From assembly GCA_017961765.1 (NCBI GenBank), contig JAGCWQ010000236.1:1-40273 (forward strand): a DNA stretch of 40,273 nt, in the 5' to 3' direction. The notes beneath the pieces are model-generated. The model worked only from the letters and a program-made list of their open reading frames with translations, was not told where the DNA came from and did no database searches. Below are positions 7,597 to 17,800 of this stretch, piece after piece (the stretch's first letter is position 1; each line of letters begins with the position of its first letter). The stretch is from Paludibacteraceae bacterium. GTDB lineage: Bacteria > Bacteroidota > Bacteroidia > Bacteroidales > Paludibacteraceae. A program made the position numbers and the translations under genes.

Positions 7597-8031
7597 TCAC
7601 ACCTTAGGCAACTCTTCCTCCAAATGCTTCAATTTAGCAGGGAAAGAAGCACCATGACGCGTCTTATTCACCTTGAGAGGATAGACACACGTATTCCAAT
7701 CATCAGGACGACCAAAATAGTCCCATGCGAGGAGGTTGGCCGACCACTCCGTCCAAGTATCACAATGACGGTACCATACGTACTTTTTACGTTGCGAACG
7801 CCAGCAACTCAAGAAGCTATCTTTCGCCACATGACGGAAAAACTTCCATGCACCCCACTTTTTGAATTGCAGATAATGGCCAAATTCATGGCGCAAGAGA
7901 TTCTTGTCAGCCTTGAATGACTTACCCACGATAATGCCTATTCCCGGGATAAACACGGAAGCGCCACGCTTAAACTTCCCTATATTAAAAACATGAACTC
8001 GGGCTTTTTGAAAAATATCGTCCAGTTCCAT
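7597..8031 (-). CDS. Putative HEXXH zinc protein, function unknown
   Basis: A 144-residue protein without an obvious signal peptide. The centre carries HEFGH (H48, E49, H52), the classical zinc-metallopeptidase motif. E95 in WTEWSANLLAWDYFG is a candidate third ligand, at the distance expected for a gluzincin-like fold. The rest is basic and aromatic (FKKWGAWKFFRH, RSQRKKYVWYRH). I have a general memory of similar small HEFGH proteins in Bacteroidetes but no named family. Proteolytic activity is an inference; it may be a structural or inactive relative. It lies 66 bp after tadA on the same strand and may be co-transcribed with it. Confidence 0.65.
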   Translation of the reverse strand: MELDDIFQKARVHVFNIGKFKRGASVFIPGIGIIVGKSFKADKNLLRHEFGHYLQFKKWGAWKFFRHVAKDSFLSCWRSQRKKYVWYRHCDTWTEWSANLLAWDYFGRPDDWNTCVYPLKVNKTRHGASFPAKLKHLEEELPKV

Positions 8032-8097
8032 AACTCACCAATAGCAATAAAACAACAACGAGGATTCAAAATCCACGAAAAAACTCTTATTTATGTA

Positions 8098-8529
8098 TTA
8101 TCTCTTCTTCTTAAAGAAAGAACGCACTAGATCTGCGCAATCGTCCGCCAAGACTCCCGACACCACCTCACACTTCGGATGCAAAGCCAATGGAGCAAAC
8201 ACCTTATACCCCCGTTTAGGATCGGAAGCACCATAAACCAAACGTCCTAACTGAGCCCAACCCAATGCACCTGCACACATAATGCAAGGTTCAACGGTCA
8301 CATAAAGAGAACATTCGGTAAGATATTTGCCACCAAGGTAGTCGGAAGCCATTGTAATAGCCTGCATCTCGGCATGCGCCGTCACATCATTCAACGTCTC
8401 CACCAAATTATAGGCACGAGCAATCACCGTATTCTTACACACCACCACAGCTCCGATAGGGACTTCTCCCTTCTCTCCAGCCAACTTGGCCTCGGCTATT
8501 GCCAACTTCATGAAATACGCATCGTCCAT
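8098..8529 (-). CDS. tadA: tRNA-specific adenosine deaminase
   Basis: A 143-residue cytidine-deaminase-fold enzyme that converts A34 to inosine in tRNA-Arg(ACG), an essential wobble modification. Zinc and catalytic motifs are intact: HAE (H52, E54) and PCIMC (C82, C85). GEVPIGAVVV (21-30) and YGASDPKRG are typical of TadA. Length is slightly shorter than the E. coli enzyme. It starts 3 nt after the small basic protein gene at 8533-8769 ends, so the two are almost certainly translated from one message. Confidence 0.93.
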   Translation of the reverse strand: MDDAYFMKLAIAEAKLAGEKGEVPIGAVVVCKNTVIARAYNLVETLNDVTAHAEMQAITMASDYLGGKYLTECSLYVTVEPCIMCAGALGWAQLGRLVYGASDPKRGYKVFAPLALHPKCEVVSGVLADDCADLVRSFFKKKR

Positions 8530-8532
8530 AGG

Positions 8533-8769
8533 TCACCGCATCTCTTCCTCACTGAACAAAGTAGGAGCATCCGCTTCGAGTTTTTTCAGTATGGCCACGA
8601 TTAATGTCTCACGCATCCACTTTGTCTTGTTGGTTATCTTATATTTACTGTAAAAACGATTCATAAAAGCTAGCTCTCTGTCATTCAAAGAGATGACAAC
8701 CCTATTACTCCTCGTCATTCGGATTCGGTTCTTAGGGGCTTCGCTTTTCTTGTTCTTCTTTACTACCAT
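8533..8769 (-). CDS. Small basic protein upstream of tadA, RHH-like
   Basis: A 78-residue basic protein. The N-terminus is lysine/arginine-rich (KKNKKSEAPKNRIRMTRSNR). It is followed by a short strand (VVISLNDREL) and two predicted helices (ELAFMNRFYSKY; KTKWMRETLIVAILKKLEA), an order resembling ribbon-helix-helix DNA-binding proteins. The tail reads DAPTLFSEEEM. I remember similar short proteins next to tadA in Bacteroidales but no function. ATG 8769 is chosen over the TTG at 8778, since the TTG overlaps the -7 box. Translation from 8769 would start almost at the predicted transcription start, so the message may be leaderless. Confidence 0.7.
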   Translation of the reverse strand: MVVKKNKKSEAPKNRIRMTRSNRVVISLNDRELAFMNRFYSKYKITNKTKWMRETLIVAILKKLEADAPTLFSEEEMR

Positions 8770-8775
8770 ATTCGG

Positions 8776-8783
8776 CAAAGATA
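8776..8783 (-). promoter_or_regulatory. -7 box of the basic protein-tadA transcript
   Basis: The minus strand reads TATCTTTG. The ATG at 8769 is only 6-7 nt downstream of this box, where the transcription start is expected. No clear -33 element is seen. Confidence 0.5.
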
Positions 8784-8814
8784 GTAAGATTTTTATTCAC
8801 ATAGTATTTTTCAC

Positions 8815-8845
8815 TTGCGATTTCACCTCGAAACGGCTAAATTTG
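8815..8845 (+). promoter_or_regulatory. Promoter of yraN
   Basis: TTG at 8815-8817 is followed after 20 bp by TAAATTTG at 8838-8845, a good Bacteroidetes-type pair. Transcription should begin near 8851. Confidence 0.6.
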
Positions 8846-8849
8846 CAAA

Positions 8850-8864
8850 CCATTGTTACAATGG
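8850..8864. promoter_or_regulatory. Perfect palindrome at the yraN transcription start
   Basis: CCATTG (8850-8855) and CAATGG (8859-8864) flank TTA. The palindrome covers the predicted +1 of yraN, so it could be an operator or a 5'-end hairpin of the message. No binding protein can be named. Confidence 0.45.
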
Positions 8865-8904
8865 ATTGTAAATTCAATATCTGTTTTATTTGACAAGCAA
8901 TCAC

Positions 8905-9273
8905 ATGGCAGAACATAATGATTTAGGAAACCAAGGAGAAAATTTGGCAGCCGAATTCTTGGAAAAGAAGGGATACAAGATACGCCATCGGAATTGGGTC
9001 TCTGGAAAAAAAGAGTTGGACATCGTAGCGGAAGATGGCGAGTACCTCGTCATTGTTGAAGTGAAGACACGCAGCACAGAAAACTTCGAGCATCCGAAAG
9101 AGGCCATCACCAACGGGAAAATCAAAAACCTCGTCAGCGCGGCGGAAGAGTACATTTTTCAATTCGACATCATGAGGGAGACACGGTTCGACATCGTCTC
9201 CGTCATTCCAGAACGGGACGGGAGTTTCCGTATCGAGCATATAGAGGATGCCTTCCTTCCTCCAGTCAACTAA
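8905..9273 (+). CDS. yraN: UPF0102 / YraN family endonuclease-like protein
   Basis: A 122-residue protein of the YraN family, which has a PD-(D/E)XK nuclease-like core but no settled role; links to DNA processing are proposed. The signature elements are in order: GNQGENLAAEFLEKKGYKI, RHRNWVSGKKELDIVAEDG (the D/E pair), and LVIVEVKTRS (E-x-K). FDIVSV follows in the C-terminal part. Length is standard. ATG 8905 is taken instead of the TTG at 8890, because the family begins just before the GxxGE helix. It converges with rnhB, with only 25 bp between stops. Confidence 0.9.
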   Translation: MAEHNDLGNQGENLAAEFLEKKGYKIRHRNWVSGKKELDIVAEDGEYLVIVEVKTRSTENFEHPKEAITNGKIKNLVSAAEEYIFQFDIMRETRFDIVSVIPERDGSFRIEHIEDAFLPPVN

Positions 9274-9285
9274 ACGAAGGAGGAA
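9257..9285. terminator. Weak convergent hairpin between yraN and rnhB
   Basis: TTCCTCC (9257-9263) pairs with GGAGGAA (9279-9285) around the yraN stop codon. There is no T-tract on either side, so it is at best a weak terminator. Confidence 0.3.
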
Positions 9286-9298
9286 ACATCCACAAAAG

Positions 9299-9916
9299 TC
9301 AGAAATCAAATTTCAACTGAGGGTCAATCAAGGTAAAGGACATCCGATGATGCTCCGTAGGTCCGAACTCCTCAATGGCGGCACGATGTTCCTTTGTCGG
9401 ATAGCCTTTGTTTTTTGCCCACTTATAGGCAGGATACTGCTCCGATATTTCATTCATATAGTCGTCACGGTAGGTATTTGCCAAGACTGAAGCGGCAGCG
9501 ATAGAGAGGTATTTGCCATCTCCTTTGACCACGCACTGATGAGGAACATCGCCATATTTACGGAACCGGTTACCGTCCACAATCACATGTTCTGGACGAA
9601 GGGACAATTGATCCAACGCCCGATGCATCGCCAAGACCGAAGCCCAAAGGATATTCAGTTCGTCGATCTCCTTTGGGGAGACGATACCGACAGCATAGGC
9701 CAACGCATTCTCCTCAATAAGAGGACGCAAGGCATACCGCCTCCGTTCCGTCAACTGTTTGGAGTCGTTCAATTCGGGACACTCGAAATCGGGTGGAAGA
9801 ATCACAGCCGCAGCAAAGACAGGACCAGCCAAACAGCCACGGCCTGCCTCGTCGCAACCCGCCTCCACCACTCCCTCTTTCAAGAATGGCAATAAAGGTG
9901 CATGTTCCTTCCCCAT
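9299..9916 (-). CDS. rnhB: Ribonuclease HII
   Basis: A 205-residue type 2 RNase H that cleaves RNA in RNA-DNA hybrids and removes misincorporated ribonucleotides. The DEAGRG signature (D22, E23, R26) sits in GCDEAGRGCLAGPVFAAAV. Further acidic metal ligands are in VDGNRF and in SVLANTYRDDYM. NDSKQLTERRR and KNKGYPTKEHRAAI are also typical. Length is normal. It starts 1 nt after the glutaminyl cyclase gene stops, so the two form one transcript and rnhB expression depends on the cyclase promoter. Confidence 0.96.
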   Translation of the reverse strand: MGKEHAPLLPFLKEGVVEAGCDEAGRGCLAGPVFAAAVILPPDFECPELNDSKQLTERRRYALRPLIEENALAYAVGIVSPKEIDELNILWASVLAMHRALDQLSLRPEHVIVDGNRFRKYGDVPHQCVVKGDGKYLSIAAASVLANTYRDDYMNEISEQYPAYKWAKNKGYPTKEHRAAIEEFGPTEHHRMSFTLIDPQLKFDF

Positions 9917-9917
9917 A

Positions 9918-10892
9918 TCAATAGATTAAAGAGGTCAAGAGTCGTCCGACCATTCCCAAGGTGGCTGGACTGATATTCTCAGGCGTATCGTTCATCGTAT
10001 GCCACATAGTTGGGAATCCACGCTCCGAATTAAAATCAATGATGTCTGCCGTCGGAATGCCCGTTCCGACATTCACATAGTAATGGTCATCCATGATAGA
10101 GCCCTCCAATTGAGGAATAAAGAACTTCTCATAGCCCATCTCCTGCGCACGACCCCAGATTCGGGAGACTGCCGTTTGAGCATACATTGCCGAAACCTTA
10201 TCCACACAGAAAGTCGGATTCTCAGCGCCCACCATATCCAACAAGACACCGAACTTAGGCTTTATCATATAATGCACATGCTTGGACCAATACTGGGAGC
10301 CCAAGCACCAATCGTTGTCCGCATTCCCATTGAAGAAATAGGGTGCTCCGTAATCCTCTGCATCAAAAAAGACAATATCAACGCCCATCTTAGGCTCCTT
10401 CTGCTGCATGAGCCGTGCCAATTCCAGCAAGACGCCCACCCCACTGGCTCCATCGTTGGCACCCATCACCGATTTCTTATGGTTGCCCTTATCTGGATCA
10501 TGGTCGCAAAACGGACGGCTGTCCCAATGGGAAAAGAAGATGACACGATTCTCCTTTTCAGGGAAGAACGTACCGATGATATTATTCGCATTCAATTTAG
10601 TGCCGTCAAATGCAGTCACGACTGCCTTCTGCTCAATCACCTCAGCACCCAAACGTTGCAACTCAGAAACGAGATAAGCCGCACACGCATCATGCTGCTT
10701 CGTATTCGGCACACGAGGTCCGAAATCACATTGTTTCTTCACAAAAGCAAAGGCTGAATCTTGATTATACGCATCCGCCTCCACACACACATAGGGAGTT
10801 GGAGCAACAGGAGCAGAAACCTGTATCTGTTTCTGTTCGCCATGGCAAGAGATCATGCCAAGTGCAATGAAAAAAAGTGTATATAACTTCAT
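9918..10892 (-). CDS. M28-family glutaminyl-peptide cyclotransferase lipoprotein
   Basis: A 324-residue periplasmic lipoprotein with a short signal peptide and a lipobox-like MISC (acceptor C16). The rest is an M28-type alpha/beta zinc domain of the animal-like glutaminyl cyclase group. This group turns an N-terminal Gln exposed by signal peptidase into pyroglutamate. Motifs are GPRVPNTKQHD near the start, FFSHWDSRPFCDHD, GANDGASGVGVLLELA (zinc Asp), FFDAEDYG (catalytic Glu plus zinc Asp), and FPTMWHTMNDTPENI (zinc His). In oral Bacteroidetes this enzyme is important for growth and matures many exported proteins. A plain aminopeptidase is the alternative, but the NDGASG and MWHTMNDT segments fit cyclase better. 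The pair with rnhB looks like an operon. Confidence 0.88.
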   Translation of the reverse strand: MKLYTLFFIALGMISCHGEQKQIQVSAPVAPTPYVCVEADAYNQDSAFAFVKKQCDFGPRVPNTKQHDACAAYLVSELQRLGAEVIEQKAVVTAFDGTKLNANNIIGTFFPEKENRVIFFSHWDSRPFCDHDPDKGNHKKSVMGANDGASGVGVLLELARLMQQKEPKMGVDIVFFDAEDYGAPYFFNGNADNDWCLGSQYWSKHVHYMIKPKFGVLLDMVGAENPTFCVDKVSAMYAQTAVSRIWGRAQEMGYEKFFIPQLEGSIMDDHYYVNVGTGIPTADIIDFNSERGFPTMWHTMNDTPENISPATLGMVGRLLTSLIY

Positions 10893-11226
10893 TTTCCCTT
10901 ATTCTTTATTTTTATGCAAAACTAACAAAATAGCATAGTAACAAGTAAAAAAAAGTACAAATTCCATAGATCAATTCCGAATAGTTTCATTTATTGGACC
11001 AAATTCCTACAAGTTAACCATTTACAACTCGCCCTACCAGAGGCAGAGCCACCCAATAAATCGCCACAAGTACAATTTTCCGTGAAACATTTAACTCTAT
11101 CAGAAGGCATATCCTAAAATCTTTTGCTAATTTTGCAAAAGAAATAAAATCAAGATTTGCACTTAAGGTAATAAAACGAACTCCTAGAATGGAGCCTATC
11201 TTAAAAGGCGAATCAGAAAATTAGAT
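10893..11226. other. Divergent intergenic region between glutaminyl cyclase and coaD genes
   Basis: This 334-bp AT-rich region carries -7-like boxes for both neighbours: TAGTTTTG on the minus strand at 10917-10924 and TAATTTTG on the plus strand at 11128-11135. No coding frame or RNA gene is evident in between. Confidence 0.5.
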
Positions 11227-11691
11227 ATGAAAACAGCAATTTTCCCAGGCAGTTTCGACCCGTTCACTATTGGGCACTATTCGGTTGTAAACAGAGCCCT
11301 CTCCTTTATCGACAACATTGTAGTCGCTATCGGTGTAAATGATGCGAAACGGACACTTTTCTCGTTGGACAAGCGAATGGAACTTATCAACAAAGTTTTC
11401 CAAGGAGACCCACGTGTAACAGTCAAAAGCTACGACTCGTTGACCATCGACTTTGCCAAGGAGATTGGGGCAGACATCATCTTAAGAGGCATCCGTTCCA
11501 TCGCCGACTTTGAATACGAGAAGACCATCGCCGATGCCAACCGCCGGATTTCTGGAATCGACACCATTCTGCTCTTCACTGAGCCTCAACACTCCTTCAT
11601 CAGTTCCACCGTACTACGAGACGTGCTGAGGTATGGGAAAGATGTTCAATGCTTCTTACCTCCCCATGTGACAATTAACGACTTGAGATAG
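11227..11691 (+). CDS. coaD: Phosphopantetheine adenylyltransferase
   Basis: A 154-residue nucleotidyltransferase that transfers AMP from ATP to 4'-phosphopantetheine, the fourth step of coenzyme A synthesis. The N-terminal FPGSFDPFTIGH (6-17) is the (T/H)xGH nucleotide-binding motif. ILRGIRSIADFEYE is the conserved phosphopantetheine segment. HSFISSTVLRDVLRYG is the C-terminal ISSS/T-x-(V/I)-R motif. Length matches CoaD of other bacteria (~155-165). It has a plus-strand -7 box about 90 bp upstream and an intrinsic terminator downstream. It is a single-gene transcript converging on the giant adhesin gene. Confidence 0.96.
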   Translation: MKTAIFPGSFDPFTIGHYSVVNRALSFIDNIVVAIGVNDAKRTLFSLDKRMELINKVFQGDPRVTVKSYDSLTIDFAKEIGADIILRGIRSIADFEYEKTIADANRRISGIDTILLFTEPQHSFISSTVLRDVLRYGKDVQCFLPPHVTINDLR

Positions 11692-11714
11692 AATTTTTCG
11701 GACAAAACAAAATA

Positions 11715-11757
11715 AGAAAGAGGATGGGCTATCAAGCTTCATCCTCTTTTCTATTTT
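11715..11757. terminator. Intrinsic terminator between coaD and the giant gene
   Basis: AGAAAGAGGATG (11715-11726) pairs with CATCCTCTTTTCT (11740-11752), followed by a T-rich stretch. The minus-strand version is also T-rich (TTTCTTATTTTG), so it may stop transcription from both sides. A second hairpin for the minus strand lies at 11776-11803 (GATG/CATC plus CTCCAC/GTGGAA). Confidence 0.85.
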
Positions 11758-11816
11758 ACCGATATGCCACATTAAGATGACTCCACACTCCGTGGAAGCC
11801 ATCCTAACACCATTAT

Positions 11817-14800
11817 TTACTTCTTATAGACCCTTACCTTCAACAAAGGACCATCCCCATTCAACAATTGCAAGAAGAGAATCTCATAACCTCTATAGAA
11901 GGCCAATTGATCGACAAGAGGTGTTTCGTCATCCATATCAAAAACACCCATAACTTGTCCCAGGACATTGAAGACGAGATATTTTCCTGATGGGATCTTC
12001 GCCTTTACAGGAATCTCAATAGGCAAGGCCTGAACGCAACCCTTATCCGTCGTGATCTCCAAGTTCATCGTAAAGATCTCATCCGTGGTCGTAGTAAACG
12101 ATGCTGTCCATGGGTGATTCTCTATTTTGGAGCCATAAGTCTCCGCATACCTACCGCCCAAGAGTCCCTCATCGGAATACCACTTTTCACTGACAACGAG
12201 AGCACCGTTATCCTCCAATTCGTAGTTCAATACAAACTCCTCATCAGAATAGACCTCTCTTGCTTGTACCGTAGCTTTCGGCATCGGAGCGACAGCAAGC
12301 GGAACGAGTTGTTCTACGGAACAACCGCCCCTATAGGCAGTCAACTTAACCGTATCAGGCTCATCACCCAAAACCATCACATCGGAAGTATAGGTTGCAT
12401 AAGCACTTGGCACTTGATTATCCCAAGCATACAAGACATCAGTACCCGTCGCATCAGCCACCAACTTCGCAGCAGAACCATCACAGACATCCGTAGAACC
12501 CGAGAAAATCAGTTCTGGCTTAGCGACAGGCAATATCGCACAGTTGACATACCGCTTACAATAACCATTGTCAGCCTCCAAATAGAGCGTAGTCGTATCC
12601 TGCACATTAAGAATCACATACTGACTATCCACCTTCAAAGGAGCGAGTTCCTCTTCTGCCTCTGGACGACGAGCATACCAAGAATAAGTCACATTCTCAG
12701 AAGGATCAAGCACTTTCAAGTGTGCATCAGCACCCAAACAAAGTTCACCATCACCCTCTATGTTCAACAACGGTGTATCATGAACCGAAACTTTCACCGT
12801 CGAATCGACTTGGCAACTCATGCTGTCCTTCACCTCCACATGCAAAGTATAATGGAAATCTCCCAACTCATTCAACTGCGTCAGCAAACTACCAGCAAAG
12901 ACCTTCCCCTGCTCATCTTTCCAAGAATAACTTACCTCAGCCAAAGAGTCTGCTATTGCAGGGACGAGCTTCAATATTGAATTCTGACAAATATCCGTGC
13001 TACCCTCTATGGAGATGACCGGCTTCACCAAGGCCTTAATCTTCACCTCCTCCGGAGCAGTTGACGAGCAACCGTTAACACCCCTTGTATAAACATATAG
13101 AGTCGTCATCGCAAATTGAGAGGCAAGACGATATTCCTGCACATTACGGGCTTCATCAGGACCATACTTAAACGTGTAATCCAAGACCTCAGGATTAGAG
13201 TCTGGACGAACCACGAACGAATCACCTCGACAAACCGTCAAGGCTGGCAAATTAGCCTTCGGTGCATCCTTCGGACGAACTGTCACCGTATCATAGCCAT
13301 AGCAAGAACCATCATAAACACTTACCACATAATCCATCTCTTGCGTTACTGAAGGGATTGTAAGTTCACTAGACGAAGCACCTTCATTCCACTTGTAAGA
13401 AAGTCCCTCTTGTCCGCCAACCGCCGACAACGTCACAGAAAGGCCACGACAAACTTCGACAACACTATCAGGTATAGCGACAGACGGAAGTCCCTTGACA
13501 GAAACAGGAACAAGCAATTCCGAAGAGAGGCAACCATACTCATCAACAGCCGTCAACCCGAATTCATGCTTACCTATCGCAAGCGACAAGGAGAGTGCAT
13601 CTCCCTCCACAAGCAAGCTATCCGATTGCATCCAAGAGAATCTCAATTCAGCATTTTCTTTCAATCCCTTTGCTTGCAACGTCAAAGAATCTCCCGCGCA
13701 CAACGAAGTATCTCCTTCAAACGCAATTTCAGGAACCTCATGCACGGTCAAGAAGGTATCTATCGTAGAAGAGCAATCGCCTTTCGTTCCAGTCAAACGG
13801 AGAAGGAATGATTGAGCATGAGCTTTCTGATAAGAAGGACCCACAATCGTGTCTTCCCCATTAGTCCACACATAATGCGCTTCATTTGCGTCATCCAACC
13901 TATTGGCAGCCGTCATTGAGAATTCACGGCCAGCACAGATAGGTGCGCCGTCTCCCGAAATCTCCAATTGTGGATTTGCCATAGGGGAAACTTTAAACGA
14001 AGCGACAGAAGCGCACTCCCCTCCAATTGAAGTCTTCAAAAGCACTGCGATCGAATCCTCCACAGCAGGAATTGTCAAGACAGAATCTGAAGAGAGTACC
14101 TTTTCACCCAACAAATCATAAGACCAATCGAAATCCACATTGAACGTATCCCGATCCGGCACAGCGGACAAAGTCACAGAAGCGCCCTCGCACACATCCG
14201 ATTCTCCCTTGATAGAGAATGTCGGAGCTGGGACAACTGTCGCATAAACAGCTTTAGGAAGGCTGGCACAACCCTTTTCCGAGATAGCCATCACCTCTAT
14301 TTGGAAGTTGCCTTCTGCCGGCATCCAAGAGACAAAAGAGTTCGTCTTTTCTCCTCCCCATGAATACTCATAACGAGCATCCGATTGTTCCGGAACAGCC
14401 ACCAAACGAAGGGAATCACCTTGGCATACAGTCGTCTTGCCTTCCACATGGAATTTTGGCAATTCATTTTGAACGACAAGAGTCTCCGCCCTTGCCACAC
14501 AGCCATTAGCAGCCTGCATCTCCACAGAAACCGTTGTTTCAGGAAGATCCGAGAGAAGAGATGAAATAAATGAGATGCTCGCATCACGGTCGTCTTCATC
14601 CACATTCCACTTATAATCACATTTACCATAGGAAGCAGAATCCTCCAAAATACGAGCATTCAAAAAGACCATTTCTCCCGCACAGATCTCAGTCTGTCCT
14701 TCTATGGTGAGTTTAGGCGAATCCAACACCTCTACAGTCAGAGAATCGACACCCACACATTGCAAGTCACCCTTATCAATGGCCTTTACCCAATAGGTTC

Positions 14801-17800
14801 GAGTCGCCAATGCTTCGATCAGCAAGGAATCACCAATCGCAGAATCATCATCATTCCACACATAAGAGACCTCTCCATCCGAGCGAGCTGTGAGATAATT
14901 ACGTACCCCCACACAAGTGGAACTATAGCCATCTATCTTCACATCCGGCAAAGCTTGGGTCTCCACCAACACCTCCATACGCGACTTACATCCGTTGGAA
15001 TCGACACCCTCCAAGATGAGTTTTTCAGGAGAATCCACTTTGGCCACGTACGGATTTACAGCGTTCTTATTCCAAGAATATGATTCTGCACCCACGGCCA
15101 ACAAAGAGACCGTATCGCCCGCACAAACTTTCGCACTTCCCTCAAATGCAAGTTCAGGCAACTTATTTAGCTTAACATTGATATCCTTTCGGGAGGAACA
15201 AGTTCCACGCGTAGCTATGACGGAAACAACCGTGTCAGAGGTTGGCACCATCGACATTTTAGACTTTCTCGACCCGTTGCTCCATATCCATGACGTAGAG
15301 GACAAGCTAGAAGTAGCAGACAAACTAAGCGTCTCGCCTGCGCAAATCACAGAATCACCAGAAATCGAAATGACCGGAGTACTTAACACCGAAACAGTCA
15401 ATGAACCGACACCCTTACATCCATGTCCATCAAAGCCTGTCACCTTAATCGTCTGCTTAGCATCAATCTTCACGTCGTTATAATCCAACGTAGAAGAGTC
15501 TGCCCAAATGTAAGAGAGAGCTCCTTTTGCTTGCAGATGCACAGTAGAGCCCTTACATACGCTCTTCTCTCCAGCAATTGTCACCTTAGGCGCAGCATAA
15601 ACATTAATCGCCTTTGTCGCAGTAGCCGGACATCCGTGAAGATCATAGCCTGTCAATGAGTAAGTGGCTTTCGAATTCACCTGCACATCGCGATAATCAA
15701 AGGTTGACGAATCTCTCCACAGATAAGAGACGCAATTCTCCGACTTGGCAGTCAGGTGCGCTATATCGCCCTTACAAACCGAATCTGGAGCATCTATCGC
15801 CAAATCAGGGACAGCATAAATCTCCACTGGAACATTTAACTTGCTTACACATCCATTAGTATCCGTTCCTGTCACCGTATAGGTTTTTGCCTTTGGCTTA
15901 GCCACCTCGTAATAAGCATTCGTATTACCGTCACTTAGTTTGCCCCAATAATAGGAAGCCGCACCCTTTGCCGTCAACTGCAACTTTTCGTTCTTACAGA
16001 GTCCCGTCTTTCCGACAACGCTCAATTCCGGCAACTTATTGACAACTACGTTCACCGATTTCTCTGCCGAGCAACCAGCAGCAGTTGCTTGAACAGTCAA
16101 AGCAAAACTACTATCTGGAGTCATTGAGATCTTAGAAGAAGTAGAGCCGTCAGACCATTTCCAAGTCGTAGATGATTTGTCTGATTTTGCAGTCAACGTG
16201 ATATTTTTACCGCTACAAACAACCGAATCACCCGTAAACGTTATCACTGGAGGTTCACTAGCCTTGACAACCTTGGTTGCCTTGCCCACACAACCAAATT
16301 CGTTCTTTCCATAAAGGGTATATGTTGTCGTCTTATCTACAACAACCTCTATCGAATCTTGTTGAAGACCCTCATTTTCCCATTCATATTGAAGAGTTCC
16401 ATCCGCAGACAAAACCACCTTCGCACCCTGACATACTGCATCAGGACCATTCAATTTCACTTCAGGAAGAGGTCGTACCACTACAGGAACATCCAGCACA
16501 GATTCGCATCCGTTAGAGTTCACACCTCTCAATCGCTCCACATGACTGGCATCCACCTTTTTCAAACTCAAGAGTTCATCTATAGTAGCATTGGTTTCCC
16601 AAATCAAAGACTCAGCACCCTGAGCATGAAGAATCAAATCACCGCCCGCACAAACGACAGGCTCTTCCAAAGTGGATAGAAGAGGCAGTGTATCAACTTT
16701 TATATCAACATACTCAACATTCGAACAAACATGTCCATTCTCCTCACAGTAGCCATAGACCCATAGATTTTGGTCGTTCACCACACTATCCAAAGTTATG
16801 GAAGCGGAGACATCACCTGTTGACCAGTTCCATCTAGTTGCAGTCGGACTGACCACTGAGAGAGATAGAAAAGAACCATAGCAAACGTTTCTGCCTCCTT
16901 CCACCTCCAATTTCGGAAGAGAAACCACCTGCAGTTCCTTCGTTGCAGAGGCTAAACAACCTTCCGCCGTCTTTCCTGTCACTTTATACGATTGAGTCTT
17001 CGAAACCACAACATCCCTATAATTCAACGTGGAACCATCTTCCCAAACGAAGGATTCGCATTCGTCAGAGAAGACACTCAAACGAACCGTATCGCCCTCA
17101 CAAGCAATGGAAGGTCCGCTGATTTCAATGGCAAACGGTTCATCCACTTCGATAGGGATTATCACGGAATCCTGACATCCATACTCATTTGCACCCAACA
17201 ATTTATAAGAAGAGGTAGGTTTAGATACAACCAACTCCGATTTTTGAGCACAAAGAGCGCCATTCGAATCGAACCAAGAATAAGAGGTTGCACCCGAAGC
17301 CTGCAAATCAAGTGTGCCACCTTCACAAATAGAGGTATTTCCCTCAACTTTCAATTTAGGAGAAGAAAGGACGTTAATGTTCACCTCCTTTTCAGAAGAA
17401 CAACCACGATAGGATGCCTGAACCTTTACCACCGAGTTCTCTTCCAGAACAGAAGAGAAGGTAGAAGAGGTTGTACCATCGCTCCAAAGCCATGTCGCAT
17501 CCTGAACGGTTGCAATGGCTGATACGGTTGCCACAGCACCCTTACATACATTTACGGTATTGGAACTCAAATAAATCTCAGGAGTAGGATTTACCTCTAT
17601 AAGAGCGGAAGCCTCTCCCCTACAACCATACTCATCCCAGCCATACAAGGTAATCGTCGTTGTATAGAAGACTTGCTTTTTACGCAACCTTTCCGTGGAC
17701 AGATCGTCCTGCCACTCATATCGGATAGCTCCATCTCCTTCCAAGGTCACCGTATCCTCTTCACAAGCAAAAGAAGGTGCGTTCAACGTTATCTCTGGGG

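Noticed and set aside
9999-10757. 252-codon plus-strand frame over the glutaminyl cyclase gene
   Set aside because: It is antisense to a gene with intact catalytic motifs, and its own translation has no domain features.
10893-11226. tRNA or small RNA gene in the divergent region
   Set aside because: No cloverleaf, T-loop sequence or hairpin followed by a T-tract could be found.
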